From Paraburkholderia fungorum (lineage in GTDB: Bacteria; Pseudomonadota; Gammaproteobacteria; Burkholderiales; Burkholderiaceae), in the NCBI RefSeq assembly GCF_900099835.1, contig NZ_FNKP01000002.1:1240001-1304000 (forward strand): a DNA stretch of 64,000 bases, in the 5' to 3' direction. Below are positions 52,900 to 61,348 of this stretch, piece by piece. Positions within the stretch are counted from its first letter, which is position 1. Each line of letters starts with the position of its first letter. The position numbers and the translations under genes are program-made. Under the pieces are notes generated by a model. It saw nothing but the letters and a program-made list of their open reading frames with translations. It ran no database searches and was not told the origin of the DNA.

Positions 52900-54087
52900 G
52901 TGGCAAAAATCTCATCGGCGGATTCAGCGGATTCCCGGCAGGCACGTCTGAACGCGGCTCGCGCGCAGTTCATCGGCGGCGAGCAGTTGCCCTCCACTCT
53001 TCTATCAGCGCCGGTCGCGCGCTCGTGGGAGCGTTCGCGCGGCGCGGGTCTTCTGCCTTCGAGCGCGCCGCAATACGAGTTGCTCGACAAATCCCGCACG
53101 GTGCCCGACTCGAAGGCCGACCGTCGTCTCTACAGCTGCGTCGTCGATGAAATCGAGCAGTTGTGGAGTGCATTCGGCGGCAACGACTGGACGATTTTCT
53201 GCGTCAATACCGAAGGCACGGTGATCCACGCGCGGCACAGTCCCGCTTGCGACGACGACCTGTTGCTGCCCATCACCTGTGGCCGGCGCATCGTCGAATC
53301 CAACATTGGCACGACCGCGCCGAGCTGCGTGATCCACGAGGGCATCGAAGCGATCGTGACGGGCGGCGAGCATTATCTCGACGAGTTCGAACGGGCCTTC
53401 TGCGTCGCCGTGCCGCTGTTCGGATTTCACGGCGAGGTGATCGGTGCGCTGGATATCACGGGGACGGGAGAGCGCGACGTATCGCAGGTTCAGGAGCAGT
53501 TCCGGCTTGCCGCGCTGGCCGCCGAACAACGTCTGTTCGCGACGCTGCGCGGTTGTCATCTATTGCGCTTGCAACATGATCCGCGCTGGCTGGGCACACC
53601 GCTCGCGGGCGTCATCGCCATCGAGGACGACGGCCAGGTGCGCGCCGTCAGCCGGGTGGCGCGGCGCATGCTGTCGTTGCCTGCCAGCGGCCCGCTGCCC
53701 TCGCTCGATCTGCGGCGGATTTTCGACGACGCGTCTCCAGCGCTACTTGGCCGGCTGCTTCAGCGGGGCCGTGGCGTGCAACGGGTAGCACGCGCGGACG
53801 GCAGTCATGTGTGGATCGAATATACGCGCGGACCGCTGAACCGGAGCACGGCGCGCCGGACGAATCAGACCGTCACGGCACGCTTCGATGATCCCGCACC
53901 GGCTGCGACGGCCGCCAGCGCAAGCGGCAGTCTGAAGGAACAGACGCTCAGCGCGATCCAGAGCGCGCTACAGGAGCACAACGGAAACATCGCGGCGGCG
54001 GCGCGGCAACTCGGCTTGTCGCGGACCACGCTCTACACGAAGCTGCGCCAGCTTCGCGACACGGGGATGGTCGGCGCGGCGGATTAG
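52900..54087 (+). CDS. AcoR-like regulator with GAF-type sensor and Fis helix-turn-helix but no AAA+ domain
   Basis: A 395-residue protein from GTG 52900, behind ACAGGAGACTC. The N-terminal part follows AcoR-type activators: RSWERSRGAGLLP (41-53), a GAF-like sensor with PITCGRRIVESNIGTTAPSCVIHEG and FCVAVPLFGFHGEVIGALDITGTGERD, then a PAS-like segment near 230-300. The C-terminus is a Fis-type helix-turn-helix: SAIQSALQEHNGNIAAAARQLGLSRTTLYTKLRQL. The sigma-54-interacting ATPase (GAFTGA, Walker motifs) of about 240 residues, normally between these parts, is absent. It must act as a sigma-54-independent activator or repressor. Confidence 0.87.
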   Translation: MAKISSADSADSRQARLNAARAQFIGGEQLPSTLLSAPVARSWERSRGAGLLPSSAPQYELLDKSRTVPDSKADRRLYSCVVDEIEQLWSAFGGNDWTIFCVNTEGTVIHARHSPACDDDLLLPITCGRRIVESNIGTTAPSCVIHEGIEAIVTGGEHYLDEFERAFCVAVPLFGFHGEVIGALDITGTGERDVSQVQEQFRLAALAAEQRLFATLRGCHLLRLQHDPRWLGTPLAGVIAIEDDGQVRAVSRVARRMLSLPASGPLPSLDLRRIFDDASPALLGRLLQRGRGVQRVARADGSHVWIEYTRGPLNRSTARRTNQTVTARFDDPAPAATAASASGSLKEQTLSAIQSALQEHNGNIAAAARQLGLSRTTLYTKLRQLRDTGMVGAAD

Positions 54088-54120
54088 CGCCACGCTTCGT
54101 CTGGTGAGTTGCTCTCGCCG

Positions 54121-54142
54121 CTTGCCGGCTTGGCGCGGCAAG
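54121..54142. terminator. Hairpin between convergent regulator and KfrA-like gene
   Basis: CTTGCCG (54121-54127) pairs with CGGCAAG (54136-54142) around an 8-nt loop, 33 bp after the regulator stop and 41 bp after the convergent KfrA-like stop. No clear U-tract. Confidence 0.35.
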
Positions 54143-54183
54143 TCTGTTGCTCGCCGCGCGACCGGCGCTTTGTCGAGTCAGCC

Positions 54184-57100
54184 CTACTTCTTCGAAATCG
54201 CCGCCGTAGCCGGGTCGTACTGAAAACCCTTCTGCGCGAGCCGCTCGCCCATCGTCGAACTGATGAGCTTTTGCTGCGCGTCGCGCGATATCAATTCGTG
54301 ATCGGGCTTGAAGCGTTCGAGTTCGGTCGCGAGCCGGCGGATCAGCGCGACTTCGCCCATGCTGCGGGCGTCGATGAACACGATTCTTTCGTTCGATACG
54401 CTAAGGCGCTGCTTCAGATCTTTCGCGTGCGCGACCCATTGTTCGGCCAGAGCATGAAGTTCATTGAAGGCTTTTTCGTGCGCTTTGGCCTGGGCCGTCA
54501 GTTGACGTTGCAGCGACGCATATTCGTCCGGTTTCGACGAGTCGCCCCGTTGGGTTTCCTCCTGATGTGCGGCGCTGAGTTCGGCGAGACGCTGCTTCAG
54601 TTCGGCGACCTGCTGTTCGGCGGCCTGGGTCCGCTGCAGCGCGGCGGACAGATGTTGCGCGGCCTCGGCAGCTTCGCCGCTGGTCGCCGCGTGGGTGGTC
54701 TCGACGGCGGCGAGTTGCTGCTCGGCGGCCTCGGCACGCTGTATTGCTGCTGACAGTTGCTGCGCGGCCTGGGCCTTTTCATCGCTGGCGGCGGCTTTCG
54801 CGTCTTCCAGCGCGGCGATTTGATGTTCGGCGGACTCAGCGCGCTGAAGGGCGGCGGATAGCTGCTGCGTGGCTTGAGCTGCGTCGTCGCTGGTGGCGGC
54901 TTTGGCGTTTTCCAGCGCGGTGATCTGCTGCTCGGCAGCTTGCGCGCGATGCATCGCAGCGGACACCTGTTGCGAAGCCTGGGTTACTTCGTCGCTCATT
55001 GCGGCTTTGGTGTTTTCCAGCGCCGCGACCTGCTGTTCCGCAGCTTCCGCACGGTGTAGTGCGGCGGATAGCTGTTGCGCCGCTTGTGCGATTTCGTCGT
55101 TCGCGGCAGCTTTGGCGTTCTCCAGTTCCATGACTTGCAGCTCGGCGGATTCGGCGCGTTGGGTCGCGGCGGACGCTTGTTGCGCAGCCTGAGCCACTTC
55201 ATCGCTCATCGCTGCCTTTGCACTTTCCAGAGCCGAGACCTGCTGTTCAGCAACTTCTGCACGTTGGATTGCAGCCGATAGCTGTTGTGCAGCCTGAGCA
55301 ACTTCATCGCTCGAAGCGGCTTTGGCGTCTTCCAACTCCATGACTCGCAGCTCGGCGTTTTCGGCGCGTTGCGTCGCCGCCGACACCTCTTGTGCCGCTT
55401 GAGCCACTTCGTCGCTCAGCGACGCCTTTGTGGCTTCCAATGCGGCGTTTTGTTGCTCAGCCGCTTCCGCGCGCTGCATCGCGGCGGATAGCTGTTGCGC
55501 GGCTTGTGCGATTTCGTCGCTCGCTGCAGCTTTGGCGTCTTCCAACTCCATCGCTTGCAATTCGGCCGTTTCTGCGCGTTGCGTCGCGGTCGACACCTGT
55601 TGCGCAGCTTGAGCCACTTCCTCGCTCAGCGCTGTCTTTGCGCTTTCCAAAGCCGAGACCTGCTGTTCAGCAGTTTCCGCGCGTTGGATCGCGGCGGATA
55701 GCTGTTGCGCCGCTTGAGCAACTTCATCGCTCGCTGCGGCTTTGGCGTCTTCCAACGCCATCACTTGCAGTTCGGCAGTTTCAGCGCGCTGTGTCGCTGC
55801 CGACACCTGTTGCGCAGCCTGAGCCACTTCATCGCTCATCGCCGCTTTTGCATCTTCCAGAGCCGACACCTGCTGTTCAGCAGCCTCTGCACGTTGGATC
55901 GCGGCGGATAGCTGTTGCGCGGCTTGAGCCACTTCATCGCTCGCTGCGGCTTTGGCGTCTTCCAGCTCCATCACCTGCAACTCGGCAGATTCAGCGCGTT
56001 GGGTCGCTGCCGACACCTGTTGCGCAGCCTGAGCCACTTCCTCGCTCATCGCCGCTTTTGCATCTTCCAGAGCGGCGACCTGCTGTTCCGCCGCTTCCGC
56101 CCGCTGTGTCGCGTCGGAAATCTGCTGCGCAGCCTGTGCCACCGCGTCGCTCGCGGCGGCCTTCGCCCCCTGTAGCGCCGCTATCTCCTGCTGTGCTTTT
56201 TCGAGCGCTTCGACCAGCCGCTGCAACTCCTCCAGATGAATCGACGCCTCTTCCATCCGCGCCGCCGACGTATGCTGTTCCGCCGTGAGCGCAGTGCGAG
56301 CTTCATCGAGATCGGCTTCGCGCGCGGCGATCTGCGCGAGATGCTCGTTCGCCTGCGCCGTCGCGGCGTCAGCGCGCGCCGAAGCCTCACCGGCCTCGGC
56401 GGTCAAGCGCATCAGTTCCGCCGACGCCGCCTGGCCCGCCTCGCTCAGCGTGGCCGCTTCGTGGCGCGCATCGTCGCGCTCGCGGGTGATCTGCGCAATC
56501 GCTTCGTCCTTGCCCGCAGCAGCCGACTCAGCCGAGGTCAACTTCTCGCGCGTTTCATCGAGTGCCGATTGAGTGGCTTCGAGCCGCGCATCGTTTTCCG
56601 ATGCCCGCTGCACCAGTTCGCCGACCCGCGCCTCGGCCGCTTCGGCGCGGCTGATTGCGCTCGCGAGTTCCGCCGTTAGAAGCGAGGCCGCCTGGTCCGA
56701 TGCATCGCGCTCGTGGTTGATCCGCGCGATCTCCTCGTCCTTGCTCGATACGACCGATCCTAAGGTCGCGCGCGCGTCGTCGAGCGCCGACTCGAGATAG
56801 TCGATCCGGCTGTCGTCCTGCGCGGCCCGCTGCACGAGTTCTTCGACCCGCGTTTCGGCCACGCCGGCACGGCTGGTCACATCGGCGAGTTCCGCCGACA
56901 GACGCGCGGCCGCCTGCTCCGACGCAGTGTGCGCGTCGGTCAGCGCGGCGAGCCGTTCGCGCTCGATCCTCACCTGCTCGACCGTTTTCTGATACTCGGC
57001 CAGCGCTTCACTGCGCTCGGTCAGCGTGACGTCGAGATGGCGATTCACTGCCTCCACGCGCTGGGTCGCGACTCGCTGCGCCTCGTCGTGCGCGGTGGAC

Positions 57101-57351
57101 CAGATTCGCGATGCCGCGCCGATCAGCGTTTCGGCAAGATTCTCCGGCAACGCAACCGCAGCCTGAGCGGGCGGCGATTGCGATTCGCGCGTGTCGCGCC
57201 AGCGGTCGAGCGCCGCGGCAACCGCGACGATCGATTCGCCCTGAACCTCTGACCAGACGGCCACAGGAGACACCTTCCGACCTTCCTGAATCAGGCGATC
57301 GGCCGCTCCTGCGACCAGTTCATCCGTGATTGCGTTTGCGTCCGTCGACAT
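54184..57351 (-). CDS. KfrA-like DNA-binding protein with a giant repeated alanine-rich coiled coil
   Basis: A 1055-residue protein from ATG 57351. Residues 1-110 are the KfrA N-terminal DNA-binding domain (ITDELVAGAADRLIQEGRKVSPVAVWSEVQGESIVAVAAALDRWRD). Residues about 110-980 are predicted coiled coil, rich in Ala, Glu and Gln, containing fifteen near-identical 35-residue units (five heptads each) between about 390 and 914. The C-terminal 140 residues are different: a helix and a soluble end with VSNERIVFIDARSMGEVALIRRLATEL. Plasmid KfrA proteins have about 300-350 residues, bind their own promoter and help partition; this chromosomal one is three times longer, so a structural or nucleoid role is possible. 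It stands alone, convergent with the GAF-Fis regulator. Confidence 0.88.
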   Translation of the reverse strand: MSTDANAITDELVAGAADRLIQEGRKVSPVAVWSEVQGESIVAVAAALDRWRDTRESQSPPAQAAVALPENLAETLIGAASRIWSTAHDEAQRVATQRVEAVNRHLDVTLTERSEALAEYQKTVEQVRIERERLAALTDAHTASEQAAARLSAELADVTSRAGVAETRVEELVQRAAQDDSRIDYLESALDDARATLGSVVSSKDEEIARINHERDASDQAASLLTAELASAISRAEAAEARVGELVQRASENDARLEATQSALDETREKLTSAESAAAGKDEAIAQITRERDDARHEAATLSEAGQAASAELMRLTAEAGEASARADAATAQANEHLAQIAAREADLDEARTALTAEQHTSAARMEEASIHLEELQRLVEALEKAQQEIAALQGAKAAASDAVAQAAQQISDATQRAEAAEQQVAALEDAKAAMSEEVAQAAQQVSAATQRAESAELQVMELEDAKAAASDEVAQAAQQLSAAIQRAEAAEQQVSALEDAKAAMSDEVAQAAQQVSAATQRAETAELQVMALEDAKAAASDEVAQAAQQLSAAIQRAETAEQQVSALESAKTALSEEVAQAAQQVSTATQRAETAELQAMELEDAKAAASDEIAQAAQQLSAAMQRAEAAEQQNAALEATKASLSDEVAQAAQEVSAATQRAENAELRVMELEDAKAASSDEVAQAAQQLSAAIQRAEVAEQQVSALESAKAAMSDEVAQAAQQASAATQRAESAELQVMELENAKAAANDEIAQAAQQLSAALHRAEAAEQQVAALENTKAAMSDEVTQASQQVSAAMHRAQAAEQQITALENAKAATSDDAAQATQQLSAALQRAESAEHQIAALEDAKAAASDEKAQAAQQLSAAIQRAEAAEQQLAAVETTHAATSGEAAEAAQHLSAALQRTQAAEQQVAELKQRLAELSAAHQEETQRGDSSKPDEYASLQRQLTAQAKAHEKAFNELHALAEQWVAHAKDLKQRLSVSNERIVFIDARSMGEVALIRRLATELERFKPDHELISRDAQQKLISSTMGERLAQKGFQYDPATAAISKK
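54610..56184 (-). repeat. Fifteen tandem 105-bp repeats inside the KfrA-like gene
   Basis: Reading on the minus strand from 56184, fifteen contiguous units of 105 bp each encode 35 residues that follow a pattern x-x-ALE-x-AKAA-x-S-D/E-E-VAQAAQQ-x-SAA-x-QRAE-x-AEQQ. Units 2 to 11 alternate between a form ending in ELQ, starting VSALE or VAALE, and a form ending in EQQ, starting VMELE, giving a 70-residue higher-order repeat. Unit boundaries fit exactly (15 x 105 = 1575 bp). The high identity makes expansion, contraction or gene conversion likely. Confidence 0.92.
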
Positions 57352-57647
57352 AAATCGCCTCGAAAACCTGCATGATCCAAGGGTGTTTAAAGCTTTCAAT
57401 ACACTTTTTCCACCCGTAACCTCTTAATGATAATGGATGACACCCCTCCTTCGCTTCGTCGAAATGACGGGACAACCGCCGCCAATTCTGCGCATTGACG
57501 CTCGCGCACGGATAACGCACAGCCCACCGGCAAGCCATTCCGGCCACCAATTTTTAACTATCCAGTTAATATTTTTGTAAATCAGAGGCTGCATCCGGCC
57601 CGAGGCCGATAAGCGTCGATCGACGGCATAGCCACTGAGATTGCACA

Positions 57648-57677
57648 AAAAGCCGGAGTGGCGACACGCCGGCTTTT
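57648..57677 (+). terminator. Rho-independent terminator with no upstream gene: possible sRNA or leader
   Basis: AAAAGCCGG (57648-57656) pairs with CCGGCTTTT (57669-57677) around a 12-nt loop. It can work in either direction. On the plus strand no gene lies before it after 57352, and on the minus strand it precedes, not follows, the KfrA-like gene. It could end a small RNA transcribed from an AT-rich segment near 57553-57580, or be an attenuator. Rest of 57352-57736 shows no open frame of note. Confidence 0.6.
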
Positions 57678-57736
57678 CGCATTCCTGGCGACGACGTACT
57701 ACGTCGAAATTATGCGTATCAGTAATTTCCCCAGGA

Positions 57737-57766
57737 TTGACCTCGGCTGTCGGGCCTCCCGATAAT
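57737..57766 (+). promoter_or_regulatory. Promoter of the cupin-SDR-MFS operon
   Basis: TTGACC at 57737-57742, an 18-bp spacer and GATAAT at 57761-57766, a good sigma-70 pair. The expected start lies near 57773, inside the palindrome below and about 50 bp before the cupin ATG. Confidence 0.7.
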
Positions 57767-57770
57767 AGCC

Positions 57771-57797
57771 ATATCGTGGACTACACGTCCACAATAT
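57771..57797. promoter_or_regulatory. 27-bp palindromic operator over the cupin operon start site
   Basis: ATATCGTGGAC (57771-57781) and GTCCACAATAT (57787-57797) are inverted arms around TACAC with one G:T-type mismatch. A smaller nested repeat GTCCA-CAATA-TGGAC follows at 57787-57801. Position on the start site suits a repressor; the IclR-type protein at 61349 is the nearest candidate. Confidence 0.6.
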
Positions 57798-57822
57798 GGA
57801 CATTCTAAGAAAGGATCCCCTT

Positions 57823-58344
57823 ATGTCTGAGGCTGCTTACTCCCCGATGACGCCGTACCAGCTGCCGTTCCCGAAGGAAGCGCAGCAGGAAATCGTGGTC
57901 CCCTTCGCGATTCCGACCGATGAGCGCGTGTGGGTCCCGCAGGCGGAAAACGTGTCGTTCCGCCCGCTCTGCCTGAACGCGTCGCAGGGCTACTGGATGA
58001 ACCTGCTGCGTGTGCGCAAGTCGGGCGTGCTGAGTCGTCACCGTCATCCGCAAAGCGTGCACGGGATGGTGCTCAAGGGCCGCTGGCGCTATCTCGAACA
58101 CGACTGGGAAGCGACCGAAGGCAGCTACGTCTACGAACCGCCGGGCGAAACGCACACGCTGTACGTGCCGGAAGACGTCGAGGAAATGATCACGTACTTC
58201 CAGGTGAACGGCGTGATGTTCTACTGCGACCCGTACGGCAACTACACCGGCTACGAAGACGTGTTCACGAAGATCGACATGTGCCGCAAGCACTACGCGG
58301 CAGTGGGCCTCGGCGAAGACTACGTGGACCAGTTCATCCGATGA
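57823..58344 (+). CDS. Cupin protein of the 2,4'-dihydroxyacetophenone dioxygenase family
   Basis: A 173-residue single-domain cupin from ATG 57823 (AAAGGATCCCCTT upstream). The metal motif 1 reads SGVLSRHRHPQSVHGMVLKG with His73 and His75, and motif 2 has EPPGETHTLYVP with His111. The N-terminal VPFAIPTDERVWVPQAENVSFRPL and C-terminal QVNGVMFYCDPYGNYTGYEDVF fit the family whose characterised member cleaves 2,4'-dihydroxyacetophenone. Many homologs lie in unrelated clusters, so dioxygenase activity on that substrate is not assured. First gene of the operon, overlapping the next by ATGA. Confidence 0.82.
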   Translation: MSEAAYSPMTPYQLPFPKEAQQEIVVPFAIPTDERVWVPQAENVSFRPLCLNASQGYWMNLLRVRKSGVLSRHRHPQSVHGMVLKGRWRYLEHDWEATEGSYVYEPPGETHTLYVPEDVEEMITYFQVNGVMFYCDPYGNYTGYEDVFTKIDMCRKHYAAVGLGEDYVDQFIR

Positions 58345-59090
58345 GCACGCCCGCCGGTTTCGCCAGCTACGATTTTTCCGGGCGGGTCGCGGTCGTGACG
58401 GGCGCGGCCACGGGCATCGGCCGCGCAATCTGCGACGCGTTCGCGCAGAACGGCGCGTCGGCGGTCAACTGGGACCGCGTGCCGGGCGATCTCGACACGC
58501 CGCACGCGCCGCGCCATTTCGCGGTGGACATCACGCGGCCCGAGTCGATCGAAGCCGCCGTTGCGGCCACGCTCGACGCCTATGGTCGCATCGATTACCT
58601 CGTGAACAACGCGGGTTTCGCCGGTCCGACGATGCCGCTCGACGAATACGATCCACTCGAATGGCAACGCGTTATCGACGTGAATCTGCTCGGCACCTAT
58701 CACGTGAGCCGCTTCGTCGTGCCGGTGATGCGGCGTGCGAATAGCGGGCGCATCGTCAACGTGGCGTCGCTGGCGGGCAAGGAAGGCACGCCGAACGCGT
58801 CCGCCTACAGCGCGGCGAAAGCCGGCGTGATCGCGATGACGAAGTCGCTCGGCAAGGAACTGGCGCAAACCGGCATCCTCGTGAACGGCATTGCGCCGGC
58901 TGCCGTCGAAACCTCGTTGCTCGCGCAGATGTCGCCGGCCCACGTGCAAACGATGATCGACAAAAGCCCGCTGCGGCGTCTCGGCACCACGCAGGAGGTC
59001 GCGCAACTCGCACTGTGGCTCTGCTCGGATTCGTGCTCGTTCAGCACTGGCGCGATTTTCGATCTGTCTGGCGGACGGGCCACTTACTGA
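58341..59090 (+). CDS. SDR-family oxidoreductase 1
   Basis: A 249-residue short-chain dehydrogenase. Cofactor motif TGAATGIG (near 20), NNAG near 91, and the catalytic Ser-Tyr-Lys set with VASLAGKEGTPNASAYSAAKAG near 145-167. The acidic position after beta strand 2 (VNWDRVPGD) is Asp, favouring NAD over NADP. The C-terminal GIAPAAVETSLLAQMS block is as in 3-oxoacyl reductase and sugar-type SDRs. Its ATG overlaps the cupin TGA, so the two are made together. Confidence 0.9.
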   Translation: MSTPAGFASYDFSGRVAVVTGAATGIGRAICDAFAQNGASAVNWDRVPGDLDTPHAPRHFAVDITRPESIEAAVAATLDAYGRIDYLVNNAGFAGPTMPLDEYDPLEWQRVIDVNLLGTYHVSRFVVPVMRRANSGRIVNVASLAGKEGTPNASAYSAAKAGVIAMTKSLGKELAQTGILVNGIAPAAVETSLLAQMSPAHVQTMIDKSPLRRLGTTQEVAQLALWLCSDSCSFSTGAIFDLSGGRATY

Positions 59091-59153
59091 TAGCGGCGCC
59101 CTGAATCACCACTACTAAAGCCACCGAAAACCACATTGGGCAGGAGACAAAAC

Positions 59154-60461
59154 ATGCTTCAGAAGTCACCGCGTCTGAAACGCATCCAGGTCGTCGCAGT
59201 CGTCTTTCTGACGATTGCGGGCGTGGTCAATTATCTCGACCGCAGCACGCTGTCGATTGCGAATCATCTGGTCAGTCAGGAGCTTCATCTGTCCGCTTCG
59301 CAGATGGGCTTGCTGCTGTCCGCGTTTTCCCTGTCGTATGCGTTTGCGCAGTTGCCCGTGGGCGCGCTGCTCGACCGTTTCGGCTCGCGCGTGATGCTCG
59401 GGCTCGGCATGCTGGTGTGGTCGATCGCGCAGGTGGCGGGCGGCTTCATCCAGACGCTGAACCACTTTCTGATCGCGCGGGTCGTGCTCGGCGTCGCCGA
59501 AGCGCCGCTCTTTCCGGCAGGCGCGAAAGTGGTCAACGAATGGTTCGCGGTGCGTGAGCGCGGCGGCCCGACCGGTACCTTCATCTCGTCGTCGACGATT
59601 GCGCCGATGCTCGCGCCGCCGATCCTGACCGTGCTGATGCTTTCATTCGGATGGCGAACCATGTTCATCATCATGGGCGTGCTCGGCATTCTGGTCGCGC
59701 TCGGCTGGTACATGGTCTATCGCAACCGCGACGAGATCGCGCTGACCGAAGCTGAAACCGCGCACCTGAACGAAGGCTCGGTGCAGACCGAGGCGCGCGC
59801 GAGGAAGGGCCTGAGCTTTGCCGAATGGGGCGCGCTGTTCAAGCTGCGCAACACGTGGGGCATGATTTTCGGCTTCATGGGCGTGATCTACATGGTCTGG
59901 CTGTATCTCACGTGGCTGCCGGGCTATCTGGAGAACGAGCGTCATCTGAGCATTGCGCATACCGGCTGGCTCGTGTCGATTCCGTATATCTTCGGCACGA
60001 TCGGCATGGTGAGCAGCGGCTATGTCGCCGACTTTCTGCTCCGCCGCGGCATGGCGCCGATCCGCAGCCGCAAGTGGCCGGTCTGCGTCGGCCTGATCGG
60101 CGCGGCGGCGTTCACGGTGCCCGCTGCCTACACGCCAAGCACGGCGCTCGCGATCACCTACGTGTCGCTCGCGATGTTCTTCGTGAATCTTTCCAGCGGC
60201 AGTGCGTGGGCGCTGGTGACGGTTGCCGCGCCCCGCCATCTGGTGGCGTCGCTCGGCAGCATGCAGAACTTCGGCGGCTATCTGGGCGGATCGTTTGCGC
60301 CGGTGATCACGGGCATCGTCGTCGATCAGACGCATTCGTTCGTCAACGCGCTGCTGATCAGCGCAGGGGTCGCGTTTGCCGCCGCCTTCGTTTATCTGTT
60401 CGTGGTGAAGGAAGTGGCGCCCGCGCCGCTGCCCAACGCCGCCACGACTCAACCTACCTGA
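59154..60461 (+). CDS. MFS transporter (anion:cation symporter family)
   Basis: A 435-residue permease from ATG 59154 behind CAGGAGACAAAAC. Twelve hydrophobic segments; family marks are VVNYLDRSTLSIANHLVSQELHLSASQMGLLLSAFSLSYAFAQLPVGALLDRFGSR and VNEWFAVRERGGPTGTFISSSTIAPMLAPPIL. This is the galactonate/glucarate/tartrate-type branch that brings in sugar acids and aromatic acids. It lies between the two SDR genes of the operon and probably imports the substrate. Confidence 0.9.
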   Translation: MLQKSPRLKRIQVVAVVFLTIAGVVNYLDRSTLSIANHLVSQELHLSASQMGLLLSAFSLSYAFAQLPVGALLDRFGSRVMLGLGMLVWSIAQVAGGFIQTLNHFLIARVVLGVAEAPLFPAGAKVVNEWFAVRERGGPTGTFISSSTIAPMLAPPILTVLMLSFGWRTMFIIMGVLGILVALGWYMVYRNRDEIALTEAETAHLNEGSVQTEARARKGLSFAEWGALFKLRNTWGMIFGFMGVIYMVWLYLTWLPGYLENERHLSIAHTGWLVSIPYIFGTIGMVSSGYVADFLLRRGMAPIRSRKWPVCVGLIGAAAFTVPAAYTPSTALAITYVSLAMFFVNLSSGSAWALVTVAAPRHLVASLGSMQNFGGYLGGSFAPVITGIVVDQTHSFVNALLISAGVAFAAAFVYLFVVKEVAPAPLPNAATTQPT

Positions 60462-60491
60462 CCTCAACCTGAGCATTCGTTGCCGACTCTT

Positions 60492-61220
60492 ATGACATTC
60501 CAGAACAATCTCCTCGAAGGCAAGGTCGCATTCGTCACGGGCGGCTTGTCCGGCATCGGCGCGGCCATCGCCAACGGACTCGCGCAACTCGGCGCAAAAA
60601 CGGTCGCGGCCGGGTTGCCGCTGCCACAAGGCGCACCCGATACGCTGAACCGCGATGTCGAGCGCGCCACGCTCGACGTCCGCTCGACCGACGACGTCGC
60701 CGCCGCGCTCAAAGCGTTCGACCGGCTCGATATCGTGGTCAATTGCGCGGGCGTGATCAGCCGCATCGAAGAACATCGGATCGACGTGTTCGAGCGCGTG
60801 ATGGACATCAACCTGAATGGCACGATGCGGGTGTGCTCGGCGGCGCGCGAATTGCTGAAGGCGTCGTCGGGGTGCATCGTCAATACCGCTTCGATGCTGA
60901 GCTTTTTCGGTGGCGGACTCGTGCCCGCGTACAGCGCGAGCAAGGGCGCGGTCGCGCAGTTGACCAAGTCGCTCGCGCTCGCTTATGCGGCCGACGGCAT
61001 CCGCGTGAACGCGATTGCGCCCGGCTGGATCGCCACGCCGCTGACGCAGGCGTTGCAGGACGACGACGGCCGCTCGCAGGCGATTCTCGACCGCACGCCG
61101 ATGCACCGCTGGGGCACGCCCGACGAAGTCGCTCAAGTGGCGGCGTTCCTCTGCACGCCGGCCGCGTCGTTCATGACGGGCGCGATCGTGCCGGTGGATG
61201 GCGGCTATCTGGTCGCATAA
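60492..61220 (+). CDS. SDR-family oxidoreductase 2
   Basis: A 242-residue short-chain dehydrogenase from ATG 60492 (an upstream TTG at 60480 is in frame). Cofactor motif TGGLSGIG near 20; NCAG near 85; catalytic TASMLSFFGGGLVPAYSASKGA with Tyr-x-x-x-Lys; C-terminal AIAPGWIATPLTQAL. It is diverged from SDR 1, with a shorter N-terminal loop. Last gene of the operon, 30 bp behind the MFS gene. Two different SDRs in one operon suggest sequential oxidations or an epimerisation through a keto intermediate. Confidence 0.9.
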   Translation: MTFQNNLLEGKVAFVTGGLSGIGAAIANGLAQLGAKTVAAGLPLPQGAPDTLNRDVERATLDVRSTDDVAAALKAFDRLDIVVNCAGVISRIEEHRIDVFERVMDINLNGTMRVCSAARELLKASSGCIVNTASMLSFFGGGLVPAYSASKGAVAQLTKSLALAYAADGIRVNAIAPGWIATPLTQALQDDDGRSQAILDRTPMHRWGTPDEVAQVAAFLCTPAASFMTGAIVPVDGGYLVA

Positions 61221-61348
61221 CGGCTGACCGTGCGACGGTCCCGACAATGGTCCCGTCGCCGGTCCCGATGAGCAGGCCACGGTGGATCGACACCATCCGG
61301 GCCTGTGATTGAAGGCATAATCTTTCAACCGTGCCTGACTACTGCCTG

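Noticed and set aside
54874..56175. A regular series of 60-68-residue frames on the plus strand inside the KfrA-like gene
   Set aside because: They are antisense shadows of the 105-bp coding repeats on the minus strand and only mirror the repeat period.
54184..57351. Reading the KfrA-like gene as evidence for a plasmid or a partition locus
   Set aside because: No ParA, ParB or replication gene accompanies it, so plasmid origin is not shown by this gene alone.
59643..61328. A 561-residue minus-strand frame opposite the MFS and SDR genes
   Set aside because: Both plus-strand genes have clear family motifs; the minus frame is an Arg/His/Ala-rich shadow of GC-rich coding DNA.
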